From Holophagales bacterium UBA5704 (GTDB lineage Bacteria > Acidobacteriota > Thermoanaerobaculia > Multivoradales > UBA5704), in the NCBI GenBank assembly GCA_002420005.1, contig DIHE01000191.1, positions 1 through 64,000 of the forward strand: a stretch of 64,000 bases of DNA. Direction: 5' to 3'. Under the pieces are notes generated by a model. The model was not told the DNA's origin. It worked only from the letters and a program-made list of their open reading frames with translations, and did no database searches. Below, one piece after another: positions 34,753 through 42,658 of the stretch. A program made the translations under genes and the position numbers. The first letter of the stretch is position 1. Each line of letters starts with the position of its first letter.

Positions 34753-35415
34753 GTGAACGGCAAAGAATTTGTCGCGGGCCTCATGGAAGAGATGGAACGC
34801 CTCTTCGCGCGGCTCGGAGAGATCGATACCTTGGAATCGGAGGCGGACGGGCAGGAGGTGGACGTGGTCACCCTTCTGCGTCTCGCCCTCAAAAGCGAGC
34901 TCGAAGCGAGCGAGCTGGCCGGCTTCTGGATGCCCACCACCCCCGAGGTGGACGCCAAGATGGTCCTCGCCCTCCAGTGCGGGGACGAGATGCGCCACTA
35001 CGCGCTGATCAGCCACCGCCTCGCCGAGCTGGGCGAGGACATGACGGCCTTCGATCCACTGGCCGACGGCCACAGCCCGCTCTATCAATACCTGCGCGGC
35101 CTGCGCACCACCGTCGAGCGGATCGCCGGCGGACCGTTCGCCAATGAGGCGATCGCCCAGATCCGCAACGCACAGTTCGTCCACTTCTGCCGCTCGGTGG
35201 GAGACGAAGGGACGGCCCGCCTGTACGAGACGATCATCCAGCCCCAGGAGGCGCACCATCACCAGCTCGGGCGCACCTACCTGGAGAACCACCTGAACAC
35301 CCCGGAGCTGCAGGAGCTCGCCGCGGAGGCCGTGCGCAACACCCTCGCCATCGCCGACGAGCTGCGCAACCTGGCCGCCCGAACGACCGGCCTGCTCACC
35401 ATTCCTGTTTCCTGA
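34753..35415 (+). CDS. Ferritin-like di-iron protein
   Basis: 220 aa, all helical. Repeated carboxylate/histidine motifs fit a four-helix di-iron bundle: LKSELEASE, GDEMRHYALI, VGDEGTARLYE and QPQEAHHHQLG, i.e. two E and two ExxH sites. Probably an oxygenase or oxidase rather than iron storage (length, single chain). GTG start with AAGGAG eight nt upstream. 19 nt after the formamidase-like gene and 7 nt before a hydroxyacyl-CoA dehydrogenase, suggesting one catabolic operon. Confidence 0.65.
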   Translation: MNGKEFVAGLMEEMERLFARLGEIDTLESEADGQEVDVVTLLRLALKSELEASELAGFWMPTTPEVDAKMVLALQCGDEMRHYALISHRLAELGEDMTAFDPLADGHSPLYQYLRGLRTTVERIAGGPFANEAIAQIRNAQFVHFCRSVGDEGTARLYETIIQPQEAHHHQLGRTYLENHLNTPELQELAAEAVRNTLAIADELRNLAARTTGLLTIPVS

Positions 35416-35422
35416 GAGCACG

Positions 35423-36301
35423 ATGAGCCCAGAGATCAAGACCCTCGCCGTCCTCGGCACGGGGACCATGGGACGCGGCATCGCCCACGTCTCCGCCCTG
35501 GCCGGCTATGTCACCCATCTGTTCGACACCAACGCTTCCGCCCTGCAGAAGGCCCAGGCCACCATCCACCGCAACCTCGCCAAGGGCGTCGAGCTGGGCA
35601 AGGTCGCCGCGGACGCCGCCGAGGCCGCCCGCCAGGGCCTCCACCTGCACGAGAACCTGGCCACGGCCGTGGCCGACGCCGATCTCGTCATCGAGGCCGT
35701 CCCCGAGGACATGGCGCTCAAGATCCGCCTGTTCGGCGAGGTGTCCGCCGCCTGCCCGGCGCATGCGCTGTTCGCCTCCAACACCTCGGCTCTCTCGATC
35801 ACCGAGATGGCGGCGGGCGCCGACCGGCCGGAGCGCTTCGCCGGCATGCACTTCTTCAATCCCGTCCACGTGATGAAGCTGCTCGAGCTGGTGCGCGGCC
35901 TGCAAAGCTCGGACGAGACGCTGGAGATCATGCGCCAGGTGGGCGTTCGCATGTCCAAGGAGGTCGTGCTGGTCCATGAGGCGCCCGGCTTCGTGACCAG
36001 CCGGATCAACGCGCTCATCGGCAACGAGGCGTTCCGCATGCTTCAGGAAGGGGTCGCCAGCGCCGAGGACATCGACAAGGCGCTGAAGCTCGGCCTGAAC
36101 CACCCCATGGGGCCGTTCGAGATGGTCGATCTGGTCGGGCTCGACGTGCGGTTGTCGATCCTCGAATACCTGCACAAGCATCTGGGCGAGGCGTTTCGCC
36201 CGAACCATCTGCTCATCCAGCACGTCAAGGCGGGGCGCCTCGGCCGCAAGAGCGGGCGCGGCGTCTACACCTACGACGAGAACGGCGAGCGGATTCGATG
36301 A
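35423..36301 (+). CDS. 3-hydroxyacyl-CoA dehydrogenase
   Basis: 292 aa. NAD-binding GTGTMGRGIAHVSALAGY, the catalytic region SNTSALSITEMAAGADRPERFAGMHFFNPVHVMKLLE with the conserved His and Asn, and a C-terminal NHPMGPFEMVDLVGLD. Single-function enzyme of the 3-hydroxybutyryl-CoA dehydrogenase type, oxidising 3-hydroxyacyl-CoA with NAD+. A second copy is encoded at 50204-51064. Overlaps the following SDR gene by 4 nt. Confidence 0.92.
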   Translation: MSPEIKTLAVLGTGTMGRGIAHVSALAGYVTHLFDTNASALQKAQATIHRNLAKGVELGKVAADAAEAARQGLHLHENLATAVADADLVIEAVPEDMALKIRLFGEVSAACPAHALFASNTSALSITEMAAGADRPERFAGMHFFNPVHVMKLLELVRGLQSSDETLEIMRQVGVRMSKEVVLVHEAPGFVTSRINALIGNEAFRMLQEGVASAEDIDKALKLGLNHPMGPFEMVDLVGLDVRLSILEYLHKHLGEAFRPNHLLIQHVKAGRLGRKSGRGVYTYDENGERIR

Positions 36302-37110
36302 CCCCGCCGCACCGCCTCGACGACCTGGCGGGCCGCGTCGCCCTGGTCACCGGCGGCAGCAGCGGCCTCGGCTTCGCCGCCGCACAGGCGCTCGCCCGCC
36401 GCGGCGCGCACGTGGTGATCGCGAGCCGTGGCGGCGAGAAGCTGGAGGCCGCCCGCGCCCGTCTGGCCGAACACGCGGCCCCGGGGGCGAAGATCGCGGC
36501 CCTGCCGGTGGACGTCCGCGATCTCGCCTCCCTGGAGGCGCTGGTCGCCGCAACCGAGCAGAGTGCCGGGCCGGTGGACGTCCTGGTCGCCAACGGCGGC
36601 GGCCCTCCGGCCAAACCGGCGGCCGAGGTCACCGAGGAGGACTGGCAGAACGTCCTCCCGCTGGTCTTCCTGTTCATCCCCCGTCTTTGCCGCCTGGTCC
36701 TGCCCGGCATGCGGGCGCGCCGATGGGGCCGGATCGTGGCGATCAACTCCGTCTCCGCGCGCCAGCCGATCCCCAACCTGGCGATGTCGAATGCCCTGCG
36801 CCCCGCCGTCCTCGGCTATCTCAAGACCCTGTCGAACGAAGTGGCCGGCGAGGGCGTCACCGTGAACGCCGTCCTCCCCGGCTACACCCTGACCGAACGC
36901 CAGACCGAGCTCGCCGCCGCGGCCTGCGCCCGCACCGGCAAGACCGCCGAGGAGATCTACCGGTCCTGGGTCGGCGACACGGCCGCCGGCCGCATGGCCG
37001 ATCCCCAGGAGATCGGCGAGGTCATCGGCTTCCTCTGCTCCCCCGCCGCGTCGTACCTGACCGGCCAGGCGGTGACGGTGGACGGGGGATATGTGAAGGG
37101 ATTGATGTAA
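36298..37110 (+). CDS. SDR family oxidoreductase
   Basis: 270 aa. NAD(P)-binding TGGSSGLGFAAAQALARRGAHVV, ANGGG in place of the usual NNAG, and an active-site region with catalytic Ser in INSVSARQPI. The Tyr of the usual YxxxK is not evident: the corresponding stretch reads NLAMSNALRPAVLGYLKTL. It also has NAVLPGYTLTER and a C-terminal YLTGQAVTVDGGYVKGLM. The missing Tyr is shared by some SDRs of the 3-oxoacyl-ACP reductase-like group, so activity is uncertain. Last gene of the plus operon; its stop is 5 nt from the convergent aminotransferase gene. Confidence 0.85.
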   Translation: MTPPHRLDDLAGRVALVTGGSSGLGFAAAQALARRGAHVVIASRGGEKLEAARARLAEHAAPGAKIAALPVDVRDLASLEALVAATEQSAGPVDVLVANGGGPPAKPAAEVTEEDWQNVLPLVFLFIPRLCRLVLPGMRARRWGRIVAINSVSARQPIPNLAMSNALRPAVLGYLKTLSNEVAGEGVTVNAVLPGYTLTERQTELAAAACARTGKTAEEIYRSWVGDTAAGRMADPQEIGEVIGFLCSPAASYLTGQAVTVDGGYVKGLM

Positions 37111-37115
37111 AGAAG

Positions 37116-38408
37116 CTACGCCAGCTCTCGAACCGCCTGCTCCATCCGCCGTACCAGCTCCGGCAGCGCGGCGGCATCCACCGAGCAGTGGGCGATCCGC
37201 AGATAGCGGGGATCGACCGAGATGAGGCCGGTGTCGTGGTGCTCCAGCAGGTGGCGGCGGACCTGCTCGCCGGTCAATCCGAGCTTCTCCGGGATCTCCA
37301 CCAGGGCGAAGCAGCCGGAGTTCGAGGGCAGCACGGTCAGCAGACCGGGATCGACCTCGGCGAGAGCCTTCTTGAGGGCGCGGTAGCGCTCTTCGAGGAG
37401 GGCTCGGACGGCTTCCACCTGCTCTTCGACCCCGGGAGCGCGGAGGGCCTGAAGGAGCAGCACCTGGCTGGTCGCCACCGGCGAGCCGACGGTCGAACGC
37501 ACCAGGGTCTTCATCTTGCTCTCCAGCGCCCGGGCGACGCCGGACTCCGGTGCGCAGGCGAAGGTGAGGAAGCCCACCCGGCCGCCGAAGAACGAAAACT
37601 CCTTGGTGCCGCCATCCACCTTGACCGGCACCAGGTTCGGATGCGCGCCGATCAGATCCCAGAACAGCGACTCGCGGGGGATGCCGGGCTCGAAGACCAG
37701 CCCGGCGTAGGCGTCGTCGCAGATCACCACCAGCGGGCGCACGGCGGCGACATCGAGGAGGCATTGCCGCACCTCGCCGCGTTCCGCGACGGTCAATGAA
37801 TAGCCGCCCGGGTTCGACGGCAGGTTCAAGATCGCCACCGCGGGCTCTCCGGCGGGCAGCCCGTGCAGGGCCTCGGCGATGGCGACGGTGTTGTAGCGGC
37901 CTTCCACGTAGGCGGGCGCGGTCTTGACCTCGGCACCCGTGCGGGTGGCGAAGACCTGCCGGTAGTTTCCCCAGAACGGCCGCGGGATCGCCACCGCCCG
38001 CCCTTCGCCGCCGAAAAGATCGGCCAGGATGGACAGGCTGTGGGTCAGCCCGCCGGTCACCAGCGGCAAGCTGGACGGGAGATCCGCGGCGACGCCCCGG
38101 CGCTGCCAGGCGCGCCAACGCTGCCGCACCTCGGGAATGCCTTCCACCGGCGAATAGAGGAGGGCCCGGCTCAGGTCCTCCGCCGAAAGCCCGGACAAGC
38201 CGGCGGCCAGAACAGGCAGCGGCACGGCGCCACCCCGGCCGTCGGTGATCTGGCCGATCGTCCCGTTGAGCGCCTTGCCGCGCGCTTCGGCGCTCTGCGC
38301 CGGCACGTCGGGGGGGAAGTACACCCTCTGTCCGAGAGGGGAGAGGGCACCGAACAACACAGGCGCACCTTCTTGTAGCAAGGAATTGATTTCAGTCCGC
38401 GGGTCCAT
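37116..38408 (-). CDS. PLP aminotransferase, tyrosine/aromatic type
   Basis: 430 aa. LPLVTGGLTHSLSILADLFGG, NLPSNPGGYS, CDDAYAGLVFE, then the PLP lysine in KVDGGTKEFSFFGGRVGF and a C-terminal YLRIAHCS. Fold type I, but the lysine context (TKEFSFFG) differs from common aspartate aminotransferases. Start at ATG 38408 with TATACT 8 nt upstream; the long open frame further upstream is antisense to the M61 gene and rejected. Confidence 0.85.
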   Translation of the reverse strand: MDPRTEINSLLQEGAPVLFGALSPLGQRVYFPPDVPAQSAEARGKALNGTIGQITDGRGGAVPLPVLAAGLSGLSAEDLSRALLYSPVEGIPEVRQRWRAWQRRGVAADLPSSLPLVTGGLTHSLSILADLFGGEGRAVAIPRPFWGNYRQVFATRTGAEVKTAPAYVEGRYNTVAIAEALHGLPAGEPAVAILNLPSNPGGYSLTVAERGEVRQCLLDVAAVRPLVVICDDAYAGLVFEPGIPRESLFWDLIGAHPNLVPVKVDGGTKEFSFFGGRVGFLTFACAPESGVARALESKMKTLVRSTVGSPVATSQVLLLQALRAPGVEEQVEAVRALLEERYRALKKALAEVDPGLLTVLPSNSGCFALVEIPEKLGLTGEQVRRHLLEHHDTGLISVDPRYLRIAHCSVDAAALPELVRRMEQAVRELA

Positions 38409-38501
38409 GGCGGCGCAGTATATAAGGCCGGCCCCGGGAGAGCCAGAAGGTCCCGCTTGCCGATGCTTGGCGGCCGGGCTGTTCTCCTGTAAGTTGTGCC
38501 C
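38409..38501. promoter_or_regulatory. Divergent pair of leaderless promoters
   Basis: Minus-strand TATACT (38417-38422) is 8 nt before the aminotransferase ATG. Plus-strand TAAGTT (38490-38495) is 6 nt before the M61 ATG. Neither gene has a Shine-Dalgarno. Confidence 0.55.
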
Positions 38502-40418
38502 ATGATCCGGGGTTCCTTTCGTTCTATGATTCGTTCCCCTCTCGCCGTCATTTTCGTGCTGATGTCGGCAATCTTTTGTGCTACAAGATCTCCGGCAGCC
38601 GAGGCCATGCAAGAACCCATCGTCTACACCCTTCGCTTCCCGGCCCCCCAGGCCCACTCCGTGGAGGTGGAAGCCACCGTCCCCACCGGCGGCCGGCCCG
38701 CCATCGAGCTGATGATGGCCACCTGGACACCCGGGTCCTACATGATCCGGGAGTACTCCCGCCATCTGGAAGCCGTCACCGCCGCGACCGTCTCCGGCGA
38801 GGCGCTGCCGCTCGAAAAGACACGCAAGAACCGCTGGCGGGTCACCACCGGCGGCGCCGCGCAGGTGACCGTGCGCTACCGCGTCTACGCGCGCGAGCTG
38901 TCGGTGCGCACCAACTTCATCGACGCGAGCTTCGCCCTGCTGAACGGTGCACCGACGTTCCTGACCCTCGCAGACGGCGCCGAACGGCCGCACGACGTGC
39001 AGATCGTCCTCCCCCCTGGGTGGAAGACCGCCGTCTGCGCGCTGCCTCCACCGCCCGGTTTTGCGGAAGGCGAGGGCCGGTTTCGCGCTGCGAGCTTCGA
39101 TGCGCTGGTCGATGCACCGATCTACGCCGGCACTCCCGCACTGTACCGGTTCGAGGTCGGCGGCACGCCGCATCTGCTGGTCAACGAAGGAGAAGGCGGC
39201 ATCTGGGACGGTCCCCGCTCCGCCGCCGACGTCGAGAAGATCGCGCGCGAGCTGGTGGCCTTCTGGGGCGTCATTCCCTATCCACGCTTCATCTTCTTCA
39301 ATCTCCTGGTCGAGATGGACGGCGGGCTGGAACACCGCGACTCGACCGTCCTCATGGAGAGCCGCTGGGCCACCCGCCGCCGCAAGGACTACGTCGACTG
39401 GCTCGGCCTGGTGAGTCACGAGCAGTTCCACGCCTGGAGCGGCAAGCGGCTCCGGCCGGAGGCCCTGGGTCCCTTCGACTATGAGAACGAGGTCTACACC
39501 CGCGACCTGTGGATCGTCGAGGGGCTCACCTCCTACTACGACGACGTGCTTCTCCACCGTGCCGGCCTGAGCACCCAGAAGGAGCTGCTCAAGGCACTGA
39601 GCACCGATGTCGAGGTCCTCCAGACCACGCCGGGCCGGCAGGCCCAGACTCTCGCCACCTCCTCGTTCGACGCCTGGATCAAGTACTACCGGCGGGACGA
39701 GAACTCACCCAACACCGCGATCAGCTATTACGTGAAGGGAGCCGTGGTCGGCTTCCTCCTCGACGCCCGTATCCGCCGCGCCACGGACGGCCGGCGCAGC
39801 CTCGACGACGTGCTGCGGCTCGCCTACCGGCGCTTTTCCGGGGAGCGTGGGTTCCGCAGTGAAGAGTTCCGCACGGCGCTTCACGAGGTGGCCGGGATCG
39901 ATCTCTCCTCCTGGCTCGACCGGGCTCTCTTCTCCAACGACGAGCTCGATTACACCGAAGCCCTCGCCTGGTACGGCCTGCGCTTCGTCGAGAAGGAAGA
40001 CGAGAAGAAGGACGAGGAGGAGGGCAACGGCGACGAAGCCGGCCCGGCCGCTCCCGCCGGCTGGCTGGGCATGGAGACGGAAGACCGCAGCGGACGCCTG
40101 GTGGTCACCGAGGTCCGGAGGGGAACTCCGGCGTACGAGGCGGGCCTCAACGTCGAGGACGAGATCCTCGGCCTCGGGGACTACCGGGTCACCCCGGCCC
40201 AGTGGAAAGACCGCCTCAAGGCCTACCGCCCCGGCGAGACCGTCGAGCTCCTCGTCGCACGGCGGGACCGCCTCGTCCGCCTCGGCGCCACGCTCCAGGA
40301 GAAGCCGAAGCTCCGCTGGAGACTCGCAGTCGATCCGGAGGCGACCGCGGAGCAGAAGGGGCACCTCGCAGCCTGGCTGGCCAGCTCGGCACCCGCTCAA
40401 GGACTTGACAAGCCCTGA
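38502..40418 (+). CDS. M61 family metallopeptidase (glycyl aminopeptidase-like)
   Basis: 638 aa. Signal-like N-terminus (MIRSPLAVIFVLMSAIFCA). N-terminal beta domain with TWTPGSYMIREYSRHLE, the family motif GGLEHRDS, the zinc site SHEQFHAWSGKRLRP and third ligand region WIVEGLTSYYDD. C-terminal PDZ at ~525-600 (TPAYEAGLNVEDEILGL). An acidic Lys/Glu run (EKEDEKKDEEEG) links catalytic and PDZ parts. Exported peptidase; substrate unknown. ATG 38526 is an alternative start. Confidence 0.92.
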   Translation: MIRGSFRSMIRSPLAVIFVLMSAIFCATRSPAAEAMQEPIVYTLRFPAPQAHSVEVEATVPTGGRPAIELMMATWTPGSYMIREYSRHLEAVTAATVSGEALPLEKTRKNRWRVTTGGAAQVTVRYRVYARELSVRTNFIDASFALLNGAPTFLTLADGAERPHDVQIVLPPGWKTAVCALPPPPGFAEGEGRFRAASFDALVDAPIYAGTPALYRFEVGGTPHLLVNEGEGGIWDGPRSAADVEKIARELVAFWGVIPYPRFIFFNLLVEMDGGLEHRDSTVLMESRWATRRRKDYVDWLGLVSHEQFHAWSGKRLRPEALGPFDYENEVYTRDLWIVEGLTSYYDDVLLHRAGLSTQKELLKALSTDVEVLQTTPGRQAQTLATSSFDAWIKYYRRDENSPNTAISYYVKGAVVGFLLDARIRRATDGRRSLDDVLRLAYRRFSGERGFRSEEFRTALHEVAGIDLSSWLDRALFSNDELDYTEALAWYGLRFVEKEDEKKDEEEGNGDEAGPAAPAGWLGMETEDRSGRLVVTEVRRGTPAYEAGLNVEDEILGLGDYRVTPAQWKDRLKAYRPGETVELLVARRDRLVRLGATLQEKPKLRWRLAVDPEATAEQKGHLAAWLASSAPAQGLDKP

Positions 40419-40563
40419 GAAACGGCTATCATCACCCCCGTCTCCGGAACCATGGTCGGTTACGGAGGCGCAACCAGTAACACACGCAAGGGGACCTGGT
40501 GCTGCCAGGTCTTTCGTGTTTCTGGGCATCACACATCGAACCAGAGAGAGAGAAGAACACATC

Positions 40564-40773
40564 ATGCGCAACACAGGACGAGTGAAGTGGTTCAACGACA
40601 GCAAGGGATTCGGCTTCATCACCCCGGAGAACGGGGCGGCGGATTGCTTCGTCCACCACTCGGAGATTCAGGCCCAGGGGTTCAAGAGCCTCGCTGAAGG
40701 AGAGCGGGTCGAGTTCGACATCGTGCAGGGCAAGAAGGGCCCGGCGGCGGCGAACGTGACCAAGATCAGCTGA
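40564..40773 (+). CDS. cspA: Cold-shock domain protein
   Basis: 69 aa, full CspA length. RNP1 KGFGFITP and RNP2-like DCFVHHSEI; GRVKWFNDSKG at the N-terminus. Binds single-stranded RNA/DNA as a chaperone. A possible -10 (TATCAT, 40425-40430) lies about 130 nt upstream, giving a long leader as is typical of cold-shock mRNAs; ribosome-binding site is a weak AGAGAGAGAAG. Strong terminator downstream. Confidence 0.95.
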   Translation: MRNTGRVKWFNDSKGFGFITPENGAADCFVHHSEIQAQGFKSLAEGERVEFDIVQGKKGPAAANVTKIS

Positions 40774-40828
40774 GACTCTGCCTGCGGCCGGCTCGCCACC
40801 GCGAGAGGCCTTCAGAGTCGTTTCGATG

Positions 40829-40855
40829 GGCCACCCGGATCGGGTGGCCTTTTTC
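40829..40855 (+). terminator. Rho-independent terminator of cspA
   Basis: GGCCACCCG-GAT-CGGGTGGCC followed by TTTTTC: a 9-bp GC stem with a T-run. Confidence 0.92.
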
Positions 40856-40881
40856 GTTGCACCGGGGCTTGACGAACGAAC

Positions 40882-40906
40882 CTACTAGTACTAGGTTATT
40901 AGTAGA
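40882..40906. promoter_or_regulatory. BlaI-type operator over the blaI promoter
   Basis: CTACTAG...TTAGTAG dyad with a perfect inner palindrome CTAGTACTAG. TTGACG (40869-40874) and TAGGTT, 17 nt apart, form the promoter, and the dyad covers the spacer and -10. BlaI/MecI repressors bind TACTA-type dyads, so autoregulation is expected. Confidence 0.75.
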
Positions 40907-40921
40907 CGGAGGCTCAAGCCC

Positions 40922-41305
40922 ATGAAACCCAAGGCCCGCACTCTCACCGAACACGAGCTCGAGATCATGAAGGTGGTCTGGGAGAGAAAGACCGCCACCG
41001 TGCGCGAGGTCTACGAGGAGCTGCGCGAGCGCAAGGCCGTGGCCTACACCACGGTGATGACCATGATGAACATCCTGGAGACCAAGGGGCATCTGGTGAA
41101 GCGGCCGGAGGGGCGGGCCTACGTCTACGAACCGGCGCACGCACGGGGGCAGGTGATCGCGGGCCTGGTGCACGACTTCGTCGACCGCGTCTTCGACGGC
41201 GCAGCGCAACCGTTGGTGTTGAACCTCCTCCGGGAAAAGAAGCTCTCTCGCGAGGAGCTGGACGAGATCACCCGTTGGATCGACGAGGCGCCGGAGGAGC
41301 CATGA
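40922..41305 (+). CDS. blaI: BlaI/MecI family repressor
   Basis: 127 aa. Winged helix of the family: LTEHELEIMKVVWERKTATVREVYEELRERKAVAYTTVMTMMNILETKGHLVKRPEGRAYVYEP. C-terminal dimerisation helices LREKKLSREELDEITRWID. Normally inactivated by a partner M56 membrane protease, which is encoded immediately downstream with a 4-nt overlap. GGAGG ribosome-binding site. Confidence 0.93.
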   Translation: MKPKARTLTEHELEIMKVVWERKTATVREVYEELRERKAVAYTTVMTMMNILETKGHLVKRPEGRAYVYEPAHARGQVIAGLVHDFVDRVFDGAAQPLVLNLLREKKLSREELDEITRWIDEAPEEP

Positions 41306-42576
41306 GCTTTTCGACGTTCGCCAACCAGCTCATCCCGTGGGTTCTGCAGATCACCCTGCTGCTCGCCGCCGGCCTCGCGCTGCCGGCCCTGGTGCGGCTC
41401 CGCGAGCCGCGGACCTGCCTGTTCTATGGGCAGGGAGTGCTCCTGGCCGTCCTCCTGGTTCCGGTCCTGCCTCTTCTGATTCCGCGGCTCGGTTCGGCGG
41501 CCTTCGATGGCGTGGCGGTCTTCTCGGTCTCCAGCCGATGGCTCGCACCGCTCGCGAGCCTCGGAAAAGGAACGTCCGGCGACTGGAGCCCGGAGCGGGT
41601 CGTACCCGGCGTGCTCGTTCTCGGAGCCGCCGTCCGGCTCGCCTGGCTGGGGCTCGGCCTGGTCTCCCTGCGGGTCTGGCGCCGCAACGCCGTTCCCGCC
41701 GTGCTCGCCCCGGAAACCGCCGCGCTGGCGCAGCGGCTGGCGGCTCGGGCTTCCCTGCTCGTCTCGCCGCGCGTGGGCAGCCCGGTGACGTTCGGCTGGC
41801 GCCGCCCGGTGGTCCTTCTTCCCGCGGGCTTCGCGGCGTTGCCACCCGAGGCGCAGCGCGGGATCGTCTGCCACGAGCTCCTCCATGTCCGCCGCCACGA
41901 CTGGCTGTTCGCCCTGGGGGAAGAGGTGGCGCGCGCCCTTCTGTGGTTCCATCCGGCCGCCTGGATGCTTCTCGCCCGCATCGCTCTCAGCCGCGAGCAG
42001 GTGGTGGACCGCGAGGCGGTGCGTCTGACCGGCTCGCGCCGTGCTTATCTGGAAGCGCTGCGCACCGTCGCTTGCGGCTCCTGGCAGACCGCCGTACCCG
42101 GCCTGCCGTTCTTCCACCGCGGTCACCTGCGCGAACGGGTGGCCCATCTCTGCAAGGAGGTTTCCATGTCACGCACCCGCCTCATCGCCCTCGTCAGCAC
42201 GTGCGCCGGGCTCCTCGCCCTCACCGCGGTCGTCGGCATCCTCGCCTTCCCCCTGGCCGGAACCGCCTGGGCCGGTGAGCCTCTTGAGATCAAAGGCGAC
42301 GTCCAACGGCCCGAGGCGATCGACGTCCCCGCGCCGGTCTATCCCGAGGAGGCACGCAAGGACCGGCTCGAGGGCAAGGTGATCATCAAAACGATCATCG
42401 ACCTGCAGGGCAAGGTCCAGAAGCCCGAGGTCCTGGGTTCGTCCGGTCATGCGGCACTGGACAAAGCCGCCCTGGACGCTGTCTCGACCTGGGCGTTCAA
42501 GCCGGCGACGCTCCACGGAAAGCCGGTCGAGGTCTACTACTGGCTGACGATCGACTTCAAGGCCGACGAAGAGTAG
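41302..42576 (+). CDS. M56 (BlaR1-like) membrane protease with TonB C-terminal domain
   Basis: 424 aa. Membrane helices at the N-terminus, zinc motif VCHELLHVRRHDWL at ~195 with downstream EQVVDREAV, another helix at ~295-315, and a C-terminal TonB_C domain (APVYPEEARKDRLEGKVIIKTIIDLQGKV...LDAVSTWAFKPAT). The sensor part is not a penicillin-binding domain, so the signal is unlikely to be a beta-lactam. Cleaves BlaI-type repressors in known systems. Confidence 0.9.
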   Translation: MSFSTFANQLIPWVLQITLLLAAGLALPALVRLREPRTCLFYGQGVLLAVLLVPVLPLLIPRLGSAAFDGVAVFSVSSRWLAPLASLGKGTSGDWSPERVVPGVLVLGAAVRLAWLGLGLVSLRVWRRNAVPAVLAPETAALAQRLAARASLLVSPRVGSPVTFGWRRPVVLLPAGFAALPPEAQRGIVCHELLHVRRHDWLFALGEEVARALLWFHPAAWMLLARIALSREQVVDREAVRLTGSRRAYLEALRTVACGSWQTAVPGLPFFHRGHLRERVAHLCKEVSMSRTRLIALVSTCAGLLALTAVVGILAFPLAGTAWAGEPLEIKGDVQRPEAIDVPAPVYPEEARKDRLEGKVIIKTIIDLQGKVQKPEVLGSSGHAALDKAALDAVSTWAFKPATLHGKPVEVYYWLTIDFKADEE

Positions 42577-42625
42577 AGACGGCGGCCTCCCACCTCCGCC
42601 CGGGACCCGCAAGGTCTCGGCTCGA

Positions 42626-42655
42626 GGGCGTTCCCGCGCGGAACGTCCTTTCCCC
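42626..42655. terminator. Hairpin terminator between convergent genes
   Basis: GGGCGTTCC / GGAACGTCC stem (one G-U pair) followed on the plus strand by TTTCCCCGTTTC. Serves the M56 gene and perhaps the convergent membrane-protein gene. Confidence 0.6.
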
Positions 42656-42658
42656 GTT

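Noticed and set aside
38409..39557. Long upstream extension of the aminotransferase frame on the minus strand
   Set aside because: It runs antisense through the M61 peptidase gene. The true start at 38408 has a -10 box at leaderless spacing.
40419..40563. Protein-coding potential in the cspA leader
   Set aside because: Only chance frames; better explained as the long untranslated leader typical of cold-shock mRNAs.
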